A DNA stretch of 64,000 nt, taken from positions 4,072,501-4,136,500 of the forward strand of contig NZ_LR813084.1 in assembly GCF_903815225.1 (NCBI RefSeq), given 5' to 3'. Positions 39,929 through 49,156 of this stretch are shown here, piece by piece; positions within the stretch are counted from its first letter, which is position 1, and each line of letters opens with the position of its first letter. This DNA is from Delftia tsuruhatensis (GTDB taxonomy: Bacteria > Pseudomonadota > Gammaproteobacteria > Burkholderiales > Burkholderiaceae_C). The notes under the pieces are model-generated. The model worked only from the letters and a program-made list of their open reading frames with translations. It made no database searches and had not been told where the DNA came from. Both the position numbers and the translations under genes were made by a program.

Positions 39929-40482
39929 TGGCCCGTTGGCAGGCCGGTTTGCAGGCCCGCGCCTGGCCATTGCTCGCCCTTGTGCTGGCGGCACTGCTTG
40001 TCTGGCAATCCCTGGCGAGGCTGGGTGCCGAACGCGACGCGGCCCGCGCCCGCGCGGATCTGGCAACGGACCGCGAAGCCGCCACCGCCACGGCACTCGC
40101 GGCCTCCGAGCGCTACCGGCAACTGGAAGGAAGCTACCGTGAAAACCTGGACACCCTTGCGCGCGATGCCGACCTGGCTCTGGCGCGCGCCGCGGCTGAT
40201 GCCGATGCTGCCCGCGCTGCTGCTGGCCGGCTGCGCGGCGACCTCGCCGGCTATCTCACCGCCCATCGTGCCGCAGCCCAGGCTCGCGCCGCTGCCGGAC
40301 AGTGCGCGCCAGACACCGGCGCCCTCGATCTGCTGGCCGAGCTGCAGCGCCGCGCTGACGAGCGCGCGGGAGAGCTGGCGCGCATTGCTGACGATGCCCG
40401 AGGCCGGGGCAACGCCTGCGAACGTGCCTACGAGGCCGGATTCACCTTGACCCAGGAGTTGCACCATGCTCAAGCCCGCTAG
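39928..40482 (+). CDS. Rz-like inner-membrane spanin
   Basis: 184 residues. One N-terminal membrane helix (WPLLALVLAALLVWQSLARL) and then a long Ala/Arg/Glu-rich periplasmic coiled coil. It follows the lysozyme gene with one base of overlap. Classic i-spanin architecture; an outer-membrane partner is encoded inside it in another frame. Confidence 0.82.
   Translation: MARWQAGLQARAWPLLALVLAALLVWQSLARLGAERDAARARADLATDREAATATALAASERYRQLEGSYRENLDTLARDADLALARAAADADAARAAAGRLRGDLAGYLTAHRAAAQARAAAGQCAPDTGALDLLAELQRRADERAGELARIADDARGRGNACERAYEAGFTLTQELHHAQAR
40139..40450 (+). CDS. Rz1-like outer-membrane lipoprotein spanin, nested inside Rz in the +1 frame
   Basis: 103 residues from GTG 40139. The start is preceded by GGAAGGAAG at ideal spacing. 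Basic residues, a hydrophobic stretch and the lipobox ALLLAGC predict an acylated lipoprotein, and the mature part begins with a proline-rich run (SPAISPPIVPQPRLAPLP) typical of Rz1. Fully nested within the Rz gene, as in lambda and P2. With Rz it would fuse inner and outer membranes at lysis. Confidence 0.82.
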   Translation: MKTWTPLRAMPTWLWRAPRLMPMLPALLLAGCAATSPAISPPIVPQPRLAPLPDSARQTPAPSICWPSCSAALTSARESWRALLTMPEAGATPANVPTRPDSP

Positions 40483-40975
40483 CCTGCGCGATGCGCTCGT
40501 CGCCGCCCTGCCCCAGCTGCAGCAGTCGCCTGGCGACCTCAGCTTCACCATCCAGAAAGGCCGTGTGGTGAACACCGGGACGCCCTCGCTGTCCTGGGAG
40601 TACCGCTACACGCTGAGCCTGGTGATCGCGGATTTCAGCGGCTCCATCGATGCCGCGACGGTGGCGACGCTGGTCTGGGCGCGGCGCCATCAGCCGGATC
40701 TGTTCGACCACGCCGAGCGGCGCGAGCAGGCCATCCGCTTCGACCTGGCTCCTGCCGCCACGGACACGGCAACGCCGGCCGCCCTGCCCCGGCTCGCCAT
40801 CGAGATCGACCTGGTGGAGGCGGTGCTGGCGCGTCCGCGCGAGGGCAGCCCAGGCACCTTCGACCTCATCCATAAGCCCGAGCCGCCCGGCCAGCTCGAC
40901 ATCACCCAGCGCGAGCTGTGGGAGCTGTTCCTGTTCGGTGAGAAGGTGGCCGAGTGGAACTACGACCCGCGCTGA
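40466..40975 (+). CDS. R: P2 gpR-like tail completion protein
   Basis: 169 residues. MLKPASLRDALVAALPQLQQSPGDLSFTIQKGRVV...WEYRYTLSLVIADFSG is typical of gpR of P2-like phages, which completes the tail end that would meet the head. Overlaps the end of Rz. The usual partner gene S is not recognisable in the 107 bp before V. Confidence 0.85.
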   Translation: MLKPASLRDALVAALPQLQQSPGDLSFTIQKGRVVNTGTPSLSWEYRYTLSLVIADFSGSIDAATVATLVWARRHQPDLFDHAERREQAIRFDLAPAATDTATPAALPRLAIEIDLVEAVLARPREGSPGTFDLIHKPEPPGQLDITQRELWELFLFGEKVAEWNYDPR

Positions 40976-41082
40976 GTCGGCCACGGCACCCGCGCCACGG
41001 TCTGCGCCGGGCCGCATGTGGCGGCCCGCGGCACGCACGGCACACGGCGACACGCCGGGGCCCGGCCGGCACCATCGACGCC

Positions 41083-41679
41083 ATGGATTCGCCCGTCCCA
41101 CAAACCGAGAGCCCCTACGAGATCATCCGCCGCCTGGAGGGACTGATCCGCACGGGCACCATCGCCGCCGTCCGCCACACGCGCCCCGCGCGCTGCCGCG
41201 TCCGGACCGGCAACCTCACCACCAACTGGATTCCGTGGCTGGCCCTGCGCGCCGCGGGCGAGAACGCCAGCGTCTGGTGGCCCCCGGCCGTAGGCGAGCA
41301 ATGCCTGCTGCTGTCGCCCGGTGGCGACCTGCTGGGCGCCGTGGCGCTGACCGGTATCTACAGCAGCGCGGCGGCCCAGCCCAGCGACCGGGCGGACGTC
41401 TGCCGCACGCAGTGGAGTCCCACCGATTCCATGGAGCATGACCGCGCCACGGGCCGGCTGCACATCGACGTGGCCCACGGCATCACGCTGCGCGTGGGCA
41501 GCTCGGTGATCGAGATCGACGAGCAGGGCATCCGCCTGGAGGCGGGCGGTGGCTCGGCCACCGTCAATGCGCAAGGCCTGACCAGCGCGCCCGACGTGAC
41601 CACCGGCCCCATCAGCCTGCTGCGCCACCGCCATGGCGGCGTGAGGGCGGGCGGCGCCACGACACAGGGGCCGCTATGA
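41083..41679 (+). CDS. V: baseplate assembly protein V (tail spike)
   Basis: 198 residues. The OB-fold domain (TIAAVRHTRPARCRVRTGNLTTNWIPWLALRAAG) and the beta-helical C-terminus (TLRVGSSVIEIDEQGIRLEAGGGSATVNAQG) match P2 gpV, the membrane-piercing spike. The end contains HRHGG, similar to the HxH iron-binding tip of such spikes. ATGA overlap with W. Confidence 0.9.
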   Translation: MDSPVPQTESPYEIIRRLEGLIRTGTIAAVRHTRPARCRVRTGNLTTNWIPWLALRAAGENASVWWPPAVGEQCLLLSPGGDLLGAVALTGIYSSAAAQPSDRADVCRTQWSPTDSMEHDRATGRLHIDVAHGITLRVGSSVIEIDEQGIRLEAGGGSATVNAQGLTSAPDVTTGPISLLRHRHGGVRAGGATTQGPL

Positions 41680-42032
41680 ATCGCCACACGGGACGCCGCA
41701 TCGAAGGCATGGAGCATCTGCGCCAGAGCGTGGCCGACATTCTGTCCACCCCCATCGGCTCGCGCGTCATGCGCCGCGACTACGGCTCGCTGGTGCCGGC
41801 GCTGCTGGACCAGCCCGACAACCTGGCCACCCAGGCGCGGTTGCGCGCGGCCGTGGCCGGCGCACTCATGCGCTGGGAGCCACGCATCCGCCTGACGCGC
41901 ATCGTGGTCGAGCGCGACCGCAGCGCGCCGGGCCGGGCCGATCTGACGCTGATCGGCACCTTCAACAACACGCGCCGCACGGCGCCGCTGAGCCTGCGGC
42001 TGCCCATCACCCGCACCGCCACCGCCCCATGA
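41676..42032 (+). CDS. W: baseplate protein W
   Basis: 118 residues related to P2 gpW and T4 gp25. HLRQSVADILSTPIGSRVMRRDYGS is the conserved start. It anchors the sheath to the baseplate. Coupled to V and J by four-base overlaps. Confidence 0.92.
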   Translation: MNRHTGRRIEGMEHLRQSVADILSTPIGSRVMRRDYGSLVPALLDQPDNLATQARLRAAVAGALMRWEPRIRLTRIVVERDRSAPGRADLTLIGTFNNTRRTAPLSLRLPITRTATAP

Positions 42033-42886
42033 AGCAAGACATGCCCACCCACCTGGACGCCCTGCCGGCCCCCAGCGTCGTCGAGGCGCTGGATTTCGAG
42101 CGCATCCTCGATGCCCACCGCGCCGACCTGCTGGCGCGCCACCCCGAGGCGGCCGAAGTCCTGGCGCTGGAGAGCGAGCCGCTGAACAAGCTGCTGGAGG
42201 CGCACGCCTACCGCGAACTGCTGTACCGCGCCCGCGTCAACGATGCGGCGCGCGCCCACCTGCTGGCGTTTGCCCGGGGCGCCGACCTGGACCACAAGGG
42301 CGCCTTCTACGACGTGGCCCGCCTGCCCGGCGAAAGCGACGAACGCTACCGCCAGCGCATCGTGCTGCGCGTGCGCGCCCTGGCCGGCAGCGGCACGGCC
42401 GAGCACTACGAGCACCTGGCCATGACGGCCAGCGCCAATGTGCACAGCGCCATCGCCACGCAGCCCCAGCCCGGCCGCGTGAGCGTGCAGCTGTGGCTGG
42501 TCGATCCCGCCCAGGCCGAAGAGACCCTGGCCATCGTGCTGTCAGCCCTCAACGCGCCCGGCGCGCGGCCGCTGGGCGTGCCCGTGTCGGTATCGCTGGC
42601 GCGCCCGCGCCCCATCGACATCACCGCCCACCTGCTGCGCGAGCCCGGTGCGCCCGTGGACATCGTGGCGCGCCTGCAGGCCGGACTGGCCGCGCAGATC
42701 GCGGCCTACGCGCTGCTGGGCCGCGATGTGCCGCGCTCGTGGATCACCACGCGCCTGCATGTGGACGGCATTGCCCGCGTCACCTACCCCGACGCCCAGG
42801 CCCCGGCCGAGCTCACGCCGCTGGCCGCCGACGAATACCCGGTGCTGGGCCGCGTGCAACTGGTGGACGAGGGCCTGCAGGCATGA
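42029..42886 (+). CDS. J: baseplate protein J
   Basis: 285 residues of the P2 gpJ family (VEALDFERILDAHRADLLARHPEA... ADLDHKGAFYDVARLPGESDERYRQRI), a wedge component of the contractile baseplate. Overlaps W and I by ATGA. Confidence 0.92.
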   Translation: MKQDMPTHLDALPAPSVVEALDFERILDAHRADLLARHPEAAEVLALESEPLNKLLEAHAYRELLYRARVNDAARAHLLAFARGADLDHKGAFYDVARLPGESDERYRQRIVLRVRALAGSGTAEHYEHLAMTASANVHSAIATQPQPGRVSVQLWLVDPAQAEETLAIVLSALNAPGARPLGVPVSVSLARPRPIDITAHLLREPGAPVDIVARLQAGLAAQIAAYALLGRDVPRSWITTRLHVDGIARVTYPDAQAPAELTPLAADEYPVLGRVQLVDEGLQA

Positions 42887-43863
42887 GCACCGCCGCCATC
42901 GTCCCGACGGCGCCCCGCCGCCATGTGCTGCCGCCCAACGCCACGGCGCTGGAGAAGGCCGTGGACCAGGTCGTCCCGAATTGGGATGGCCTGGCCGGCG
43001 CCTTTCCCGCGCCGGCCCATGGCGAGCCTGCGGCCTTTCTGCCCTGGCTGGCGGCCGAATGGGGCATCGCCCAGTTCGACCGCTACTTCAACGACGTGCC
43101 CACCCTCATCGCCAACGGCCTGCCGTGGCTGCGCGAGCGCGGCACGGCCGCGTCCATGCAGCGCGCGCTGGGCTGGCTGGGGTATGACGGCGCCCGGCTC
43201 GATGAGGACGGCGCCTGGCTGCACCTGGACCTGGGCCGCATCATCGGCGATGCCGAGCTGACCGGCGTGGCCCATGTGGTGCGTGCCAGCCTGCCCGCCC
43301 ATGTGCGTTTTTACCGCGTCTTCCACGGCCACGACCTGCGCCCGCTGCGCCTGGACCAGGGCCCGGGCCTGGACGCGGGCATGCTGGACAACGACAGCGG
43401 CACCTGGACCGATGTCTCGCCCCATGGCGAACCGATCAAGCTCAGCCAGGGCCTGCCCCGGCTCAGCCTCACCACGGCGCCGCTGACGCAGGCCGTGCTC
43501 ACCGCGCAGCTGTTTCGCGTCACCACCATCGCCACCTATGCCGACCGCATGCTGCTCGATGCCTGGACGCTGGACAGCGAGATCCTGATCGACGCAAGCC
43601 TGGGCATCACCGAGGTCAACGCCACCACCACGGGCAAGCCCGCCTACTACGCGCCGCTGCGGCCCATCCCCGCCGAGGCCATGGCCACGCAAGGCGCCTG
43701 GACCGCGCCCGCGCCGCAGGCCCTGGCCAGCCTGCACCCCTGGGCCAGCACCGAGCGCCCACACGACAACACCCGGACCTGGACCGGACGCTGGGACAGC
43801 ACGCCCTGGCGCCGCTCCTTCGAAACCCGCACCACCACCACCGAAGAACCCGAGGAACCCTGA
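42883..43863 (+). CDS. I: tail protein I
   Basis: 326 residues, longer than P2 gpI (about 175). The N-terminal 180 residues (LPPNATALEKAVDQVVPNWDGL... LPWLAAEWGIAQFDRYFNDVPTLIANGLPWLRERGT) are the gpI baseplate domain. The C-terminal half looks like a fibre-attachment extension. Tail-fibre docking in related phages uses this protein. Confidence 0.88.
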   Translation: MSTAAIVPTAPRRHVLPPNATALEKAVDQVVPNWDGLAGAFPAPAHGEPAAFLPWLAAEWGIAQFDRYFNDVPTLIANGLPWLRERGTAASMQRALGWLGYDGARLDEDGAWLHLDLGRIIGDAELTGVAHVVRASLPAHVRFYRVFHGHDLRPLRLDQGPGLDAGMLDNDSGTWTDVSPHGEPIKLSQGLPRLSLTTAPLTQAVLTAQLFRVTTIATYADRMLLDAWTLDSEILIDASLGITEVNATTTGKPAYYAPLRPIPAEAMATQGAWTAPAPQALASLHPWASTERPHDNTRTWTGRWDSTPWRRSFETRTTTTEEPEEP

Positions 43864-43865
43864 AC

Positions 43866-44351
43866 ATGGCAGTTCTGCAGCAAGCGGGCCGCATCGCCCT
43901 CGCCAAGGCCGTCGCCGCCCAGACCATTCACATCGCCTGGGGCCGCGGCCTGCCCGCCTGGGACGCCGCGCCCGAGCCCGAACCCATCACCGCCAACGCC
44001 CTGGTCGACGAGATCGGCCGCCGCCTGGTCACCGAGGTGCGCTTTGCGCGGCCCGACGACAACGGCGAGATCGAGCTGCCCAGCGGCGCGCGCTACAGCA
44101 TCAGCGACACGCCCACCCACTTCGTCTACCTGCGCGCGGCCTTCGGCTTCGACGACGGCAAGGGCGAGGACGTGCGCGAGATGGGCGTGTTCTTCGGCAC
44201 CCAGGTGGCCACCGACGTGCCGCCCGGCCAGCGTTGGGTCCTGCCCGGCCAACTGACCGGCAAGGGCGAGCTGTACACGCTGGAGCGCCGCCCCAAGATC
44301 CTGCGCAGCGGCAGCGTGCGCCAGGTCGAAGAAATCATCCTCCCCTTCTGA
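43866..44351 (+). CDS. tail/baseplate-associated protein of unknown role
   Basis: 161 residues, starting three bases after gene I. Mixed alpha/beta composition without signal peptide or membrane helix; PSGARYSISDTPTHFVYLRAAFGFDDGKGEDVREMGVFF is the most conserved-looking block. In P2 this position is held by fibre H. It is probably a structural adaptor between baseplate and fibre, but I do not recognise the family with confidence. Confidence 0.7.
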   Translation: MAVLQQAGRIALAKAVAAQTIHIAWGRGLPAWDAAPEPEPITANALVDEIGRRLVTEVRFARPDDNGEIELPSGARYSISDTPTHFVYLRAAFGFDDGKGEDVREMGVFFGTQVATDVPPGQRWVLPGQLTGKGELYTLERRPKILRSGSVRQVEEIILPF

Positions 44352-44361
44352 GCAGCGCCCC

Positions 44362-47300
44362 ATGAGCCAGACCAAGATCTACGACCGCTTCGACGCCGCC
44401 AAGCGCTACGACAAGCTGCGGTTCGCGGCCGACCGCGTACTGCAATCGGCCGAACTCAACGAGCTGCAAAGCATGCAGCAGCACCGCCTGCGCGGCATCA
44501 CCGATGTGCTGTTCAAGGAAGGTGACATCGTGCGCGGCTGCCAGTGCATCACCGCGCCCGACACCGGGGCCACCACCATCGAGGCCGGCGCGCTCTACGT
44601 GGCCGGCGCCGTGCGCGGCATCACGCCGGGCACGCTCACCGTCGCCACCATCGGCACGGTCTATGTGGGCGCCTACCTGCAGACCGAAACCATCACCGAG
44701 CTGGAAGACCCCGACCTGCTCAACCCCGCCGCCGGCACGCGCGGCTATGGCGAGCCCGGCGCCCTGCGCGAGCGCGTGACCCTGGTCTGGGGCGCACAGG
44801 GCGATGGCACGGCCGGCACCTTCTACCCTGTGTGGACCATCATCGACGGCTCCGTCATGCCCAAGGAGCCGCCGCCCAACATCGACGCCGTCACCCAGGC
44901 CCTGGCCCGCTACGACCGCGACAGCGCCGGCGGCACCTACGTGGTGCGCGGCCTGGACGTGGTCATGGGCGAGGACCTGGCCACCGGCCAGCAGGTCTAC
45001 ACCGTGCGCGAAGGCGCGGCCCGCGTCAACGGCCACCCGCTGGAGCTGGGCGCCAGCCGCCGCCTGGTCTACGAGGCCAAGCCCGACCTGTTCTTCGTGG
45101 ACAGCGAGCCCCACACGTCGGCCGGCACCACCGCCCAGCGCATCCGTTTCGACCGCCAGCCCGCCGTGGGCACGCCCCAGGTGCGCGTGCAGGCGCGCAA
45201 GACCGTCACGCTCACGCACGGCGGCTTCACGGGCGCGGCCGACCCGCTGCCCGACAACGCCGTGCTGGCCGTGGACAGCGTGGTCCAGGCCGGCACCAGC
45301 TACGTGCAGGGCACGGACTGGAAGCTGGTGGGCGGCCAGATCGACTGGAGCCCCTCGGGCGCCGAGCCCGTGCCCGGCAGCACCTACCAGGTCACCTACC
45401 AGTACATGCTCAACGCCACGCCCACGGCCGTGGACTCCACGGGCTTCACCGTGGAAGGCGCGCTCAAGGACACGCTGGTGCTGGTCAGCTACCACTACGC
45501 GCTGCGCCGCTACGACCGCCTGGTGCTGGACAGCGAAGGCCAGCTGCAATGGGTGGCCGGCGTGCCCGCCGCCTGGTCGCCCAAGGTCCCGGCCGCGCCC
45601 AGCGGCACCCTGGCCCTGGCCTCGGTCTACCAAAGCTGGGACGGCAACCGCCGCGTGGACCAGGACGCCGTGCGCGTCGTGCCCATGCAGACCCTCAAGG
45701 CCTACCAGGACCACATCCAGACCATCTACGCCGACCTGGCCGAATTGCGCCTGTCGGTGGATGTGTCGGGGCGGCACAGCGGCATCAAGAAAGGGCTGTT
45801 CGCCGACCCCATGCTGGACAACGGCCTGCGCGACGCGGGGCGGGCCCAGACCGGGCATATCCTGGGTGGCCAGTTGCAACTGCCCATGACTGCCGCGCTG
45901 CACCAGATCGGCACCGACCTCACCGCGCCCCAGACCACGCCCTACCAGCCCGTGGCGGTGCTGGGTCAGTTGGGGCGCACCGGCACCATGCTGGTCAACC
46001 CCTACGGCGCATTCGACATCCTGCCCAGCGCCGCCACCCTGACGCCGGCCGTGGACTACTGGACCGACGTGCAGACGCAGTGGGCCAACCCCATCCTCCT
46101 GCGCCTCACCCCCAGCCAGGCCCGTCCCTCGGAAACCGAACGGCTTCTATCCGAATCAACCAAGGCTCTCGAACACCTGCGCCAGATCGACGTGCAGTTC
46201 TGGCTGGATTTTCCCATTGGTGAAACCCTCACCGGTCTGAGCTTCGACGGCATCGCCGTCATGCCCGAGCCAGTGGCCGGCGGCACGCTCGTGGCCACCG
46301 CCCAGGGCCTGCGCGGCAAGTTCAAGATCCCCGCAGGCGTGCCCTCGGGAACCAAGAGCGTGCGTTTCACGGGCCGCGCCGGCAGCCATGCCGAAGCCGT
46401 CTTCACGGGCCAGGGCCAGCTGCTCGAGCGCAGCGTGGCCAAGATCACGATCCAGATCTACGACCCGCTGGCCCAGACCTTCACGCTGGGCGCCACCCGG
46501 GAGATCTGTGGCACGCGCCTGTGGTTCGCGACGGTGGGTGACAAGGACGTGCAGGTACAGCTGCGAGAAGTCACCGGCGGCGTGCCCTCGCGCAGCATCC
46601 TGGCCGAATGCGTGATCAAGCCCGCACAGATCCAGGCCGACATTGCCGCAGCCAAGCCCACCCAGGCACAGTGGGCGCCCGTGCTGCTGGAGTCCGGCGT
46701 CGAGTACGCCATCGTCGTGCTGACCAACGACAACACCACGGCCCTGGCCGTGGCCGAACTGGGCGGCTGGGACCAGGCACGCGCGCAATGGGTCACCAGC
46801 CAGCCGTACAGCGTGGGCGTACTGCTGTCCAGCAGCAACGCCAGCACCTGGACACCGCACCAGACACGCGACATGGCCTTCGAACTGCTGGCGGCCGAGC
46901 ACACCGCCAACACCCGCACCATCGAGCTGGGCAGCATCATGGTGCAGGACGCCACCGACCTCATGGTCCAGGCCGGCGCCATGCTGCCCGCGGCCGATGC
47001 ACAGCTCGTCTTCGCCATGCAGCTGGAAGACGGCAGCACCCTGGAGGCCGCACCAGGCCAGGCCGTGCAACTGCCCAGCCGCTACAGCGGCAACGTGGCC
47101 GTGCGCGCCAAACTCTCGGGCAACACCCTGCACGCGGCCCATCTTCTGCCCGGCATGCAGCTGGTGGCTGCCAGCCTGCAGGCCACGGGCGACTACGTCA
47201 GCCCCGCCATCAACGCGGGCAACAACGTCGCCCTGAACGTCGTGGCCGAGGCCCTGCTGCCCGCCGGCAGCGCCCTGGCCGTGCAGATGCAGGCCGAAGG

Positions 47301-47478
47301 CAGCACGGTCTGGGTAGACGTCCCCTATCTGAGCGCAAGCCCCCAGACCACGGGAGTACTGGAGCTCAGCTACCGCCTCACCGGCATCACCGCCGAGCGC
47401 CTGCGCGTGCGCCTGGTGCTCACCGGCAGCCACAGCGCCCGACCCCAGGTCACCAACCTGCGAGCCATCGTGATATGA
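44362..47478 (+). CDS. large DUF4815-type tail-fibre-region protein
   Basis: 1038 residues, the largest protein of the element. The N-terminal part (YDRFDAAKRYDKLRFAADRVLQSAELNELQSMQQHRL... FKEGDIVRG) matches DUF4815-type phage proteins. The rest is repetitive beta-rich sequence with Ala/Gly/Thr, as in fibres or side plates. It replaces a classical H fibre, while its C-terminus (ITAERLRVRLVLTGSH) is not an obvious receptor-binding tip; the tips follow downstream. Overlaps the next gene by ATGA. Confidence 0.8.
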   Translation: MSQTKIYDRFDAAKRYDKLRFAADRVLQSAELNELQSMQQHRLRGITDVLFKEGDIVRGCQCITAPDTGATTIEAGALYVAGAVRGITPGTLTVATIGTVYVGAYLQTETITELEDPDLLNPAAGTRGYGEPGALRERVTLVWGAQGDGTAGTFYPVWTIIDGSVMPKEPPPNIDAVTQALARYDRDSAGGTYVVRGLDVVMGEDLATGQQVYTVREGAARVNGHPLELGASRRLVYEAKPDLFFVDSEPHTSAGTTAQRIRFDRQPAVGTPQVRVQARKTVTLTHGGFTGAADPLPDNAVLAVDSVVQAGTSYVQGTDWKLVGGQIDWSPSGAEPVPGSTYQVTYQYMLNATPTAVDSTGFTVEGALKDTLVLVSYHYALRRYDRLVLDSEGQLQWVAGVPAAWSPKVPAAPSGTLALASVYQSWDGNRRVDQDAVRVVPMQTLKAYQDHIQTIYADLAELRLSVDVSGRHSGIKKGLFADPMLDNGLRDAGRAQTGHILGGQLQLPMTAALHQIGTDLTAPQTTPYQPVAVLGQLGRTGTMLVNPYGAFDILPSAATLTPAVDYWTDVQTQWANPILLRLTPSQARPSETERLLSESTKALEHLRQIDVQFWLDFPIGETLTGLSFDGIAVMPEPVAGGTLVATAQGLRGKFKIPAGVPSGTKSVRFTGRAGSHAEAVFTGQGQLLERSVAKITIQIYDPLAQTFTLGATREICGTRLWFATVGDKDVQVQLREVTGGVPSRSILAECVIKPAQIQADIAAAKPTQAQWAPVLLESGVEYAIVVLTNDNTTALAVAELGGWDQARAQWVTSQPYSVGVLLSSSNASTWTPHQTRDMAFELLAAEHTANTRTIELGSIMVQDATDLMVQAGAMLPAADAQLVFAMQLEDGSTLEAAPGQAVQLPSRYSGNVAVRAKLSGNTLHAAHLLPGMQLVAASLQATGDYVSPAINAGNNVALNVVAEALLPAGSALAVQMQAEGSTVWVDVPYLSASPQTTGVLELSYRLTGITAERLRVRLVLTGSHSARPQVTNLRAIVI

Positions 47479-48014
47479 CATTGCACGACGACAAGACCGC
47501 GCAGGGCTGGCCCCTGCCCCACCCCGACAACCGGCTCGAGGACGACGTGCTGCGCCTGCGCCAGGCCGTGCAGGACGTGGACCAGGCCCTGGCCACCGCA
47601 CGCCAGCTCATCGACACCAAGGCCGGCGCCCAGGGCGTGCAGGACGCCATGGACATCGTGGCCCAGCGCATCGAGCAGTTGGACACCGCCGTCCAGTCGC
47701 TGAGCACCGGCAAGGTCGCCAGCGTCAACGGCGTGGCCGGCATCAACATCACGCTCAACCCCGAGCACATCACACTGGGCCCGGCCAACGGCGCGGCCAG
47801 CGAAAGCTTCGGCTACGACGCCCAGGGCCGCATCAGCACCATCACGCGCAGCATCAACGGCTTCAGCGCCACCACCGCCGTCAGCTACGACGGCGCCGGC
47901 CGCGTCGCCCAGCAGCAGACCAGCTACCGCGGGCGCGTGCGCACGCAAACCTATGCCTACGACGCCGCCACGGGGCGGGTGTCGGGGGTCAATGCGACGG
48001 AGGTACAGGGATGA
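47475..48014 (+). CDS. fibre adaptor with YD (RHS-like) repeats
   Basis: 179 residues. A helical N-terminus with a coiled-coil pattern (DNRLEDDVLRLRQAVQDVDQALATARQLIDTKAG) precedes about three YD repeats (FGYDAQGRISTIT, VSYDGAGRVAQQQ, YAYDAATGRVSGV). YD repeats are typical of RHS proteins and some fibres. The stop overlaps the start of the tip protein (ATGA), suggesting it carries module A. Confidence 0.75.
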   Translation: MTLHDDKTAQGWPLPHPDNRLEDDVLRLRQAVQDVDQALATARQLIDTKAGAQGVQDAMDIVAQRIEQLDTAVQSLSTGKVASVNGVAGINITLNPEHITLGPANGAASESFGYDAQGRISTITRSINGFSATTAVSYDGAGRVAQQQTSYRGRVRTQTYAYDAATGRVSGVNATEVQG

Positions 48015-49156
48015 GTTTCGATGTGGTGACGCACAGCGAGGTGCGGAGGCTGGCGCAGAGCCTGGACAAGGGGATGGGGCTGCAATTGCGGTCGAGATCG
48101 ATTTGGAAGGGCGAGGAGCGCTTCGTTCCGGGCATTCGGGTAGGCGGTGAAAGTCCATATCGAATGCAGAAAAAACTCTCACCAGACATTTACTTGGAGC
48201 AGATCTGCCATACCGGCGAGGTCTATGCCGGAATTCCCATTGGCGGAAACTATCTCTATACCTCCACTGATTTAAAAACCTGGACCAATCGATCATCTGC
48301 TACTCAAATCAGCAAAATCATTACTGTGGGAAAATCCTTAATGATGATTTGGGGTGGTGGAAATCTTTTGAATAGCTCGTATCTCAGCCACTCCACAGAC
48401 AATGGTCTTTCATGGCCTACCGTTCTGAACGGAACGAGCTATTTAAATGCCCTATGCGGAGCAGGAATTTATGGATTTGCATTCATTACAAGCATAGCCA
48501 GCTATTGCTATCTAGTAAATCAGAGTGGCACCTCGGAGTACATAACATTACCCGAATCTCAGTATTGGCGGCATGCATTTCACAATGGATTGCGATATGT
48601 TCTAATGGATGCCAGTTGCGAGCGAATTTATACAAGCAATAATGGCAAATCAAATTGGGAATTTGTAACAGGATTGAGCGAATCTCAATCGCAAGCACCT
48701 AGCAACTTCGGCAACGCTGCGGTTCGTCAGCCCTATCTGCTAAATGGTCGCTTAATCATTATAGATGTCGCAGCCGGATCAATTTCCACCCAAATATCAG
48801 ACGACGGAGTTAATTGGCGCACCGGTGCCATCGGCACTCTATTTGGCGAGAATATTCATATTGTAGAAATTGGAAAAAATGCTGCCGCATACAATGGAGC
48901 ATTATATCTCTCCGCCCGCATCATCAATGGAATTAACGGCGAGAGCGGCAGATTCTCTCTCCTGGAAACTCGCGACGGAATTCGCTTCCGCCTACTACCC
49001 AGCTTCTATCTGGCGCGAACAACTGCCGTGGAAGCTCCGCCCGGAGTTTTTTCCAAAAACGATGGAACAGGTCTGATTTTCAACTCAAGCTCTAACACCA
49101 ATGGAGCGCGATATGAAATTGCGCCTGATGCCAAGGAAATTTACTATGCACTATGA
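48011..49156 (+). CDS. receptor-binding tip A: Asp-box beta-propeller, AT-rich
   Basis: 381 residues. After a short N-terminus shared in style with tip B (MSFDVVTHSEVRRLAQSLDKG), the base composition drops sharply from about 48.14 kb onward. At least five Asp-box-like repeats occur (YTSTDLKTW, HSTDNGLSW, TSNNGKSNW, ISDDGVNW, ETRDGIRF). They predict a sialidase-like beta-propeller. No catalytic sialidase set is evident, so sugar binding is more likely than cleavage. The AT-rich body looks acquired from a different source and grafted onto the conserved N-terminus. Confidence 0.78.
   Translation: MSFDVVTHSEVRRLAQSLDKGMGLQLRSRSIWKGEERFVPGIRVGGESPYRMQKKLSPDIYLEQICHTGEVYAGIPIGGNYLYTSTDLKTWTNRSSATQISKIITVGKSLMMIWGGGNLLNSSYLSHSTDNGLSWPTVLNGTSYLNALCGAGIYGFAFITSIASYCYLVNQSGTSEYITLPESQYWRHAFHNGLRYVLMDASCERIYTSNNGKSNWEFVTGLSESQSQAPSNFGNAAVRQPYLLNGRLIIIDVAAGSISTQISDDGVNWRTGAIGTLFGENIHIVEIGKNAAAYNGALYLSARIINGINGESGRFSLLETRDGIRFRLLPSFYLARTTAVEAPPGVFSKNDGTGLIFNSSSNTNGARYEIAPDAKEIYYAL

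Noticed and set aside
48412-48698. Short frames on both strands inside the AT-rich tip A gene
   Set aside because: They lie within a well-supported 381-residue protein whose Asp-box repeats explain the sequence.
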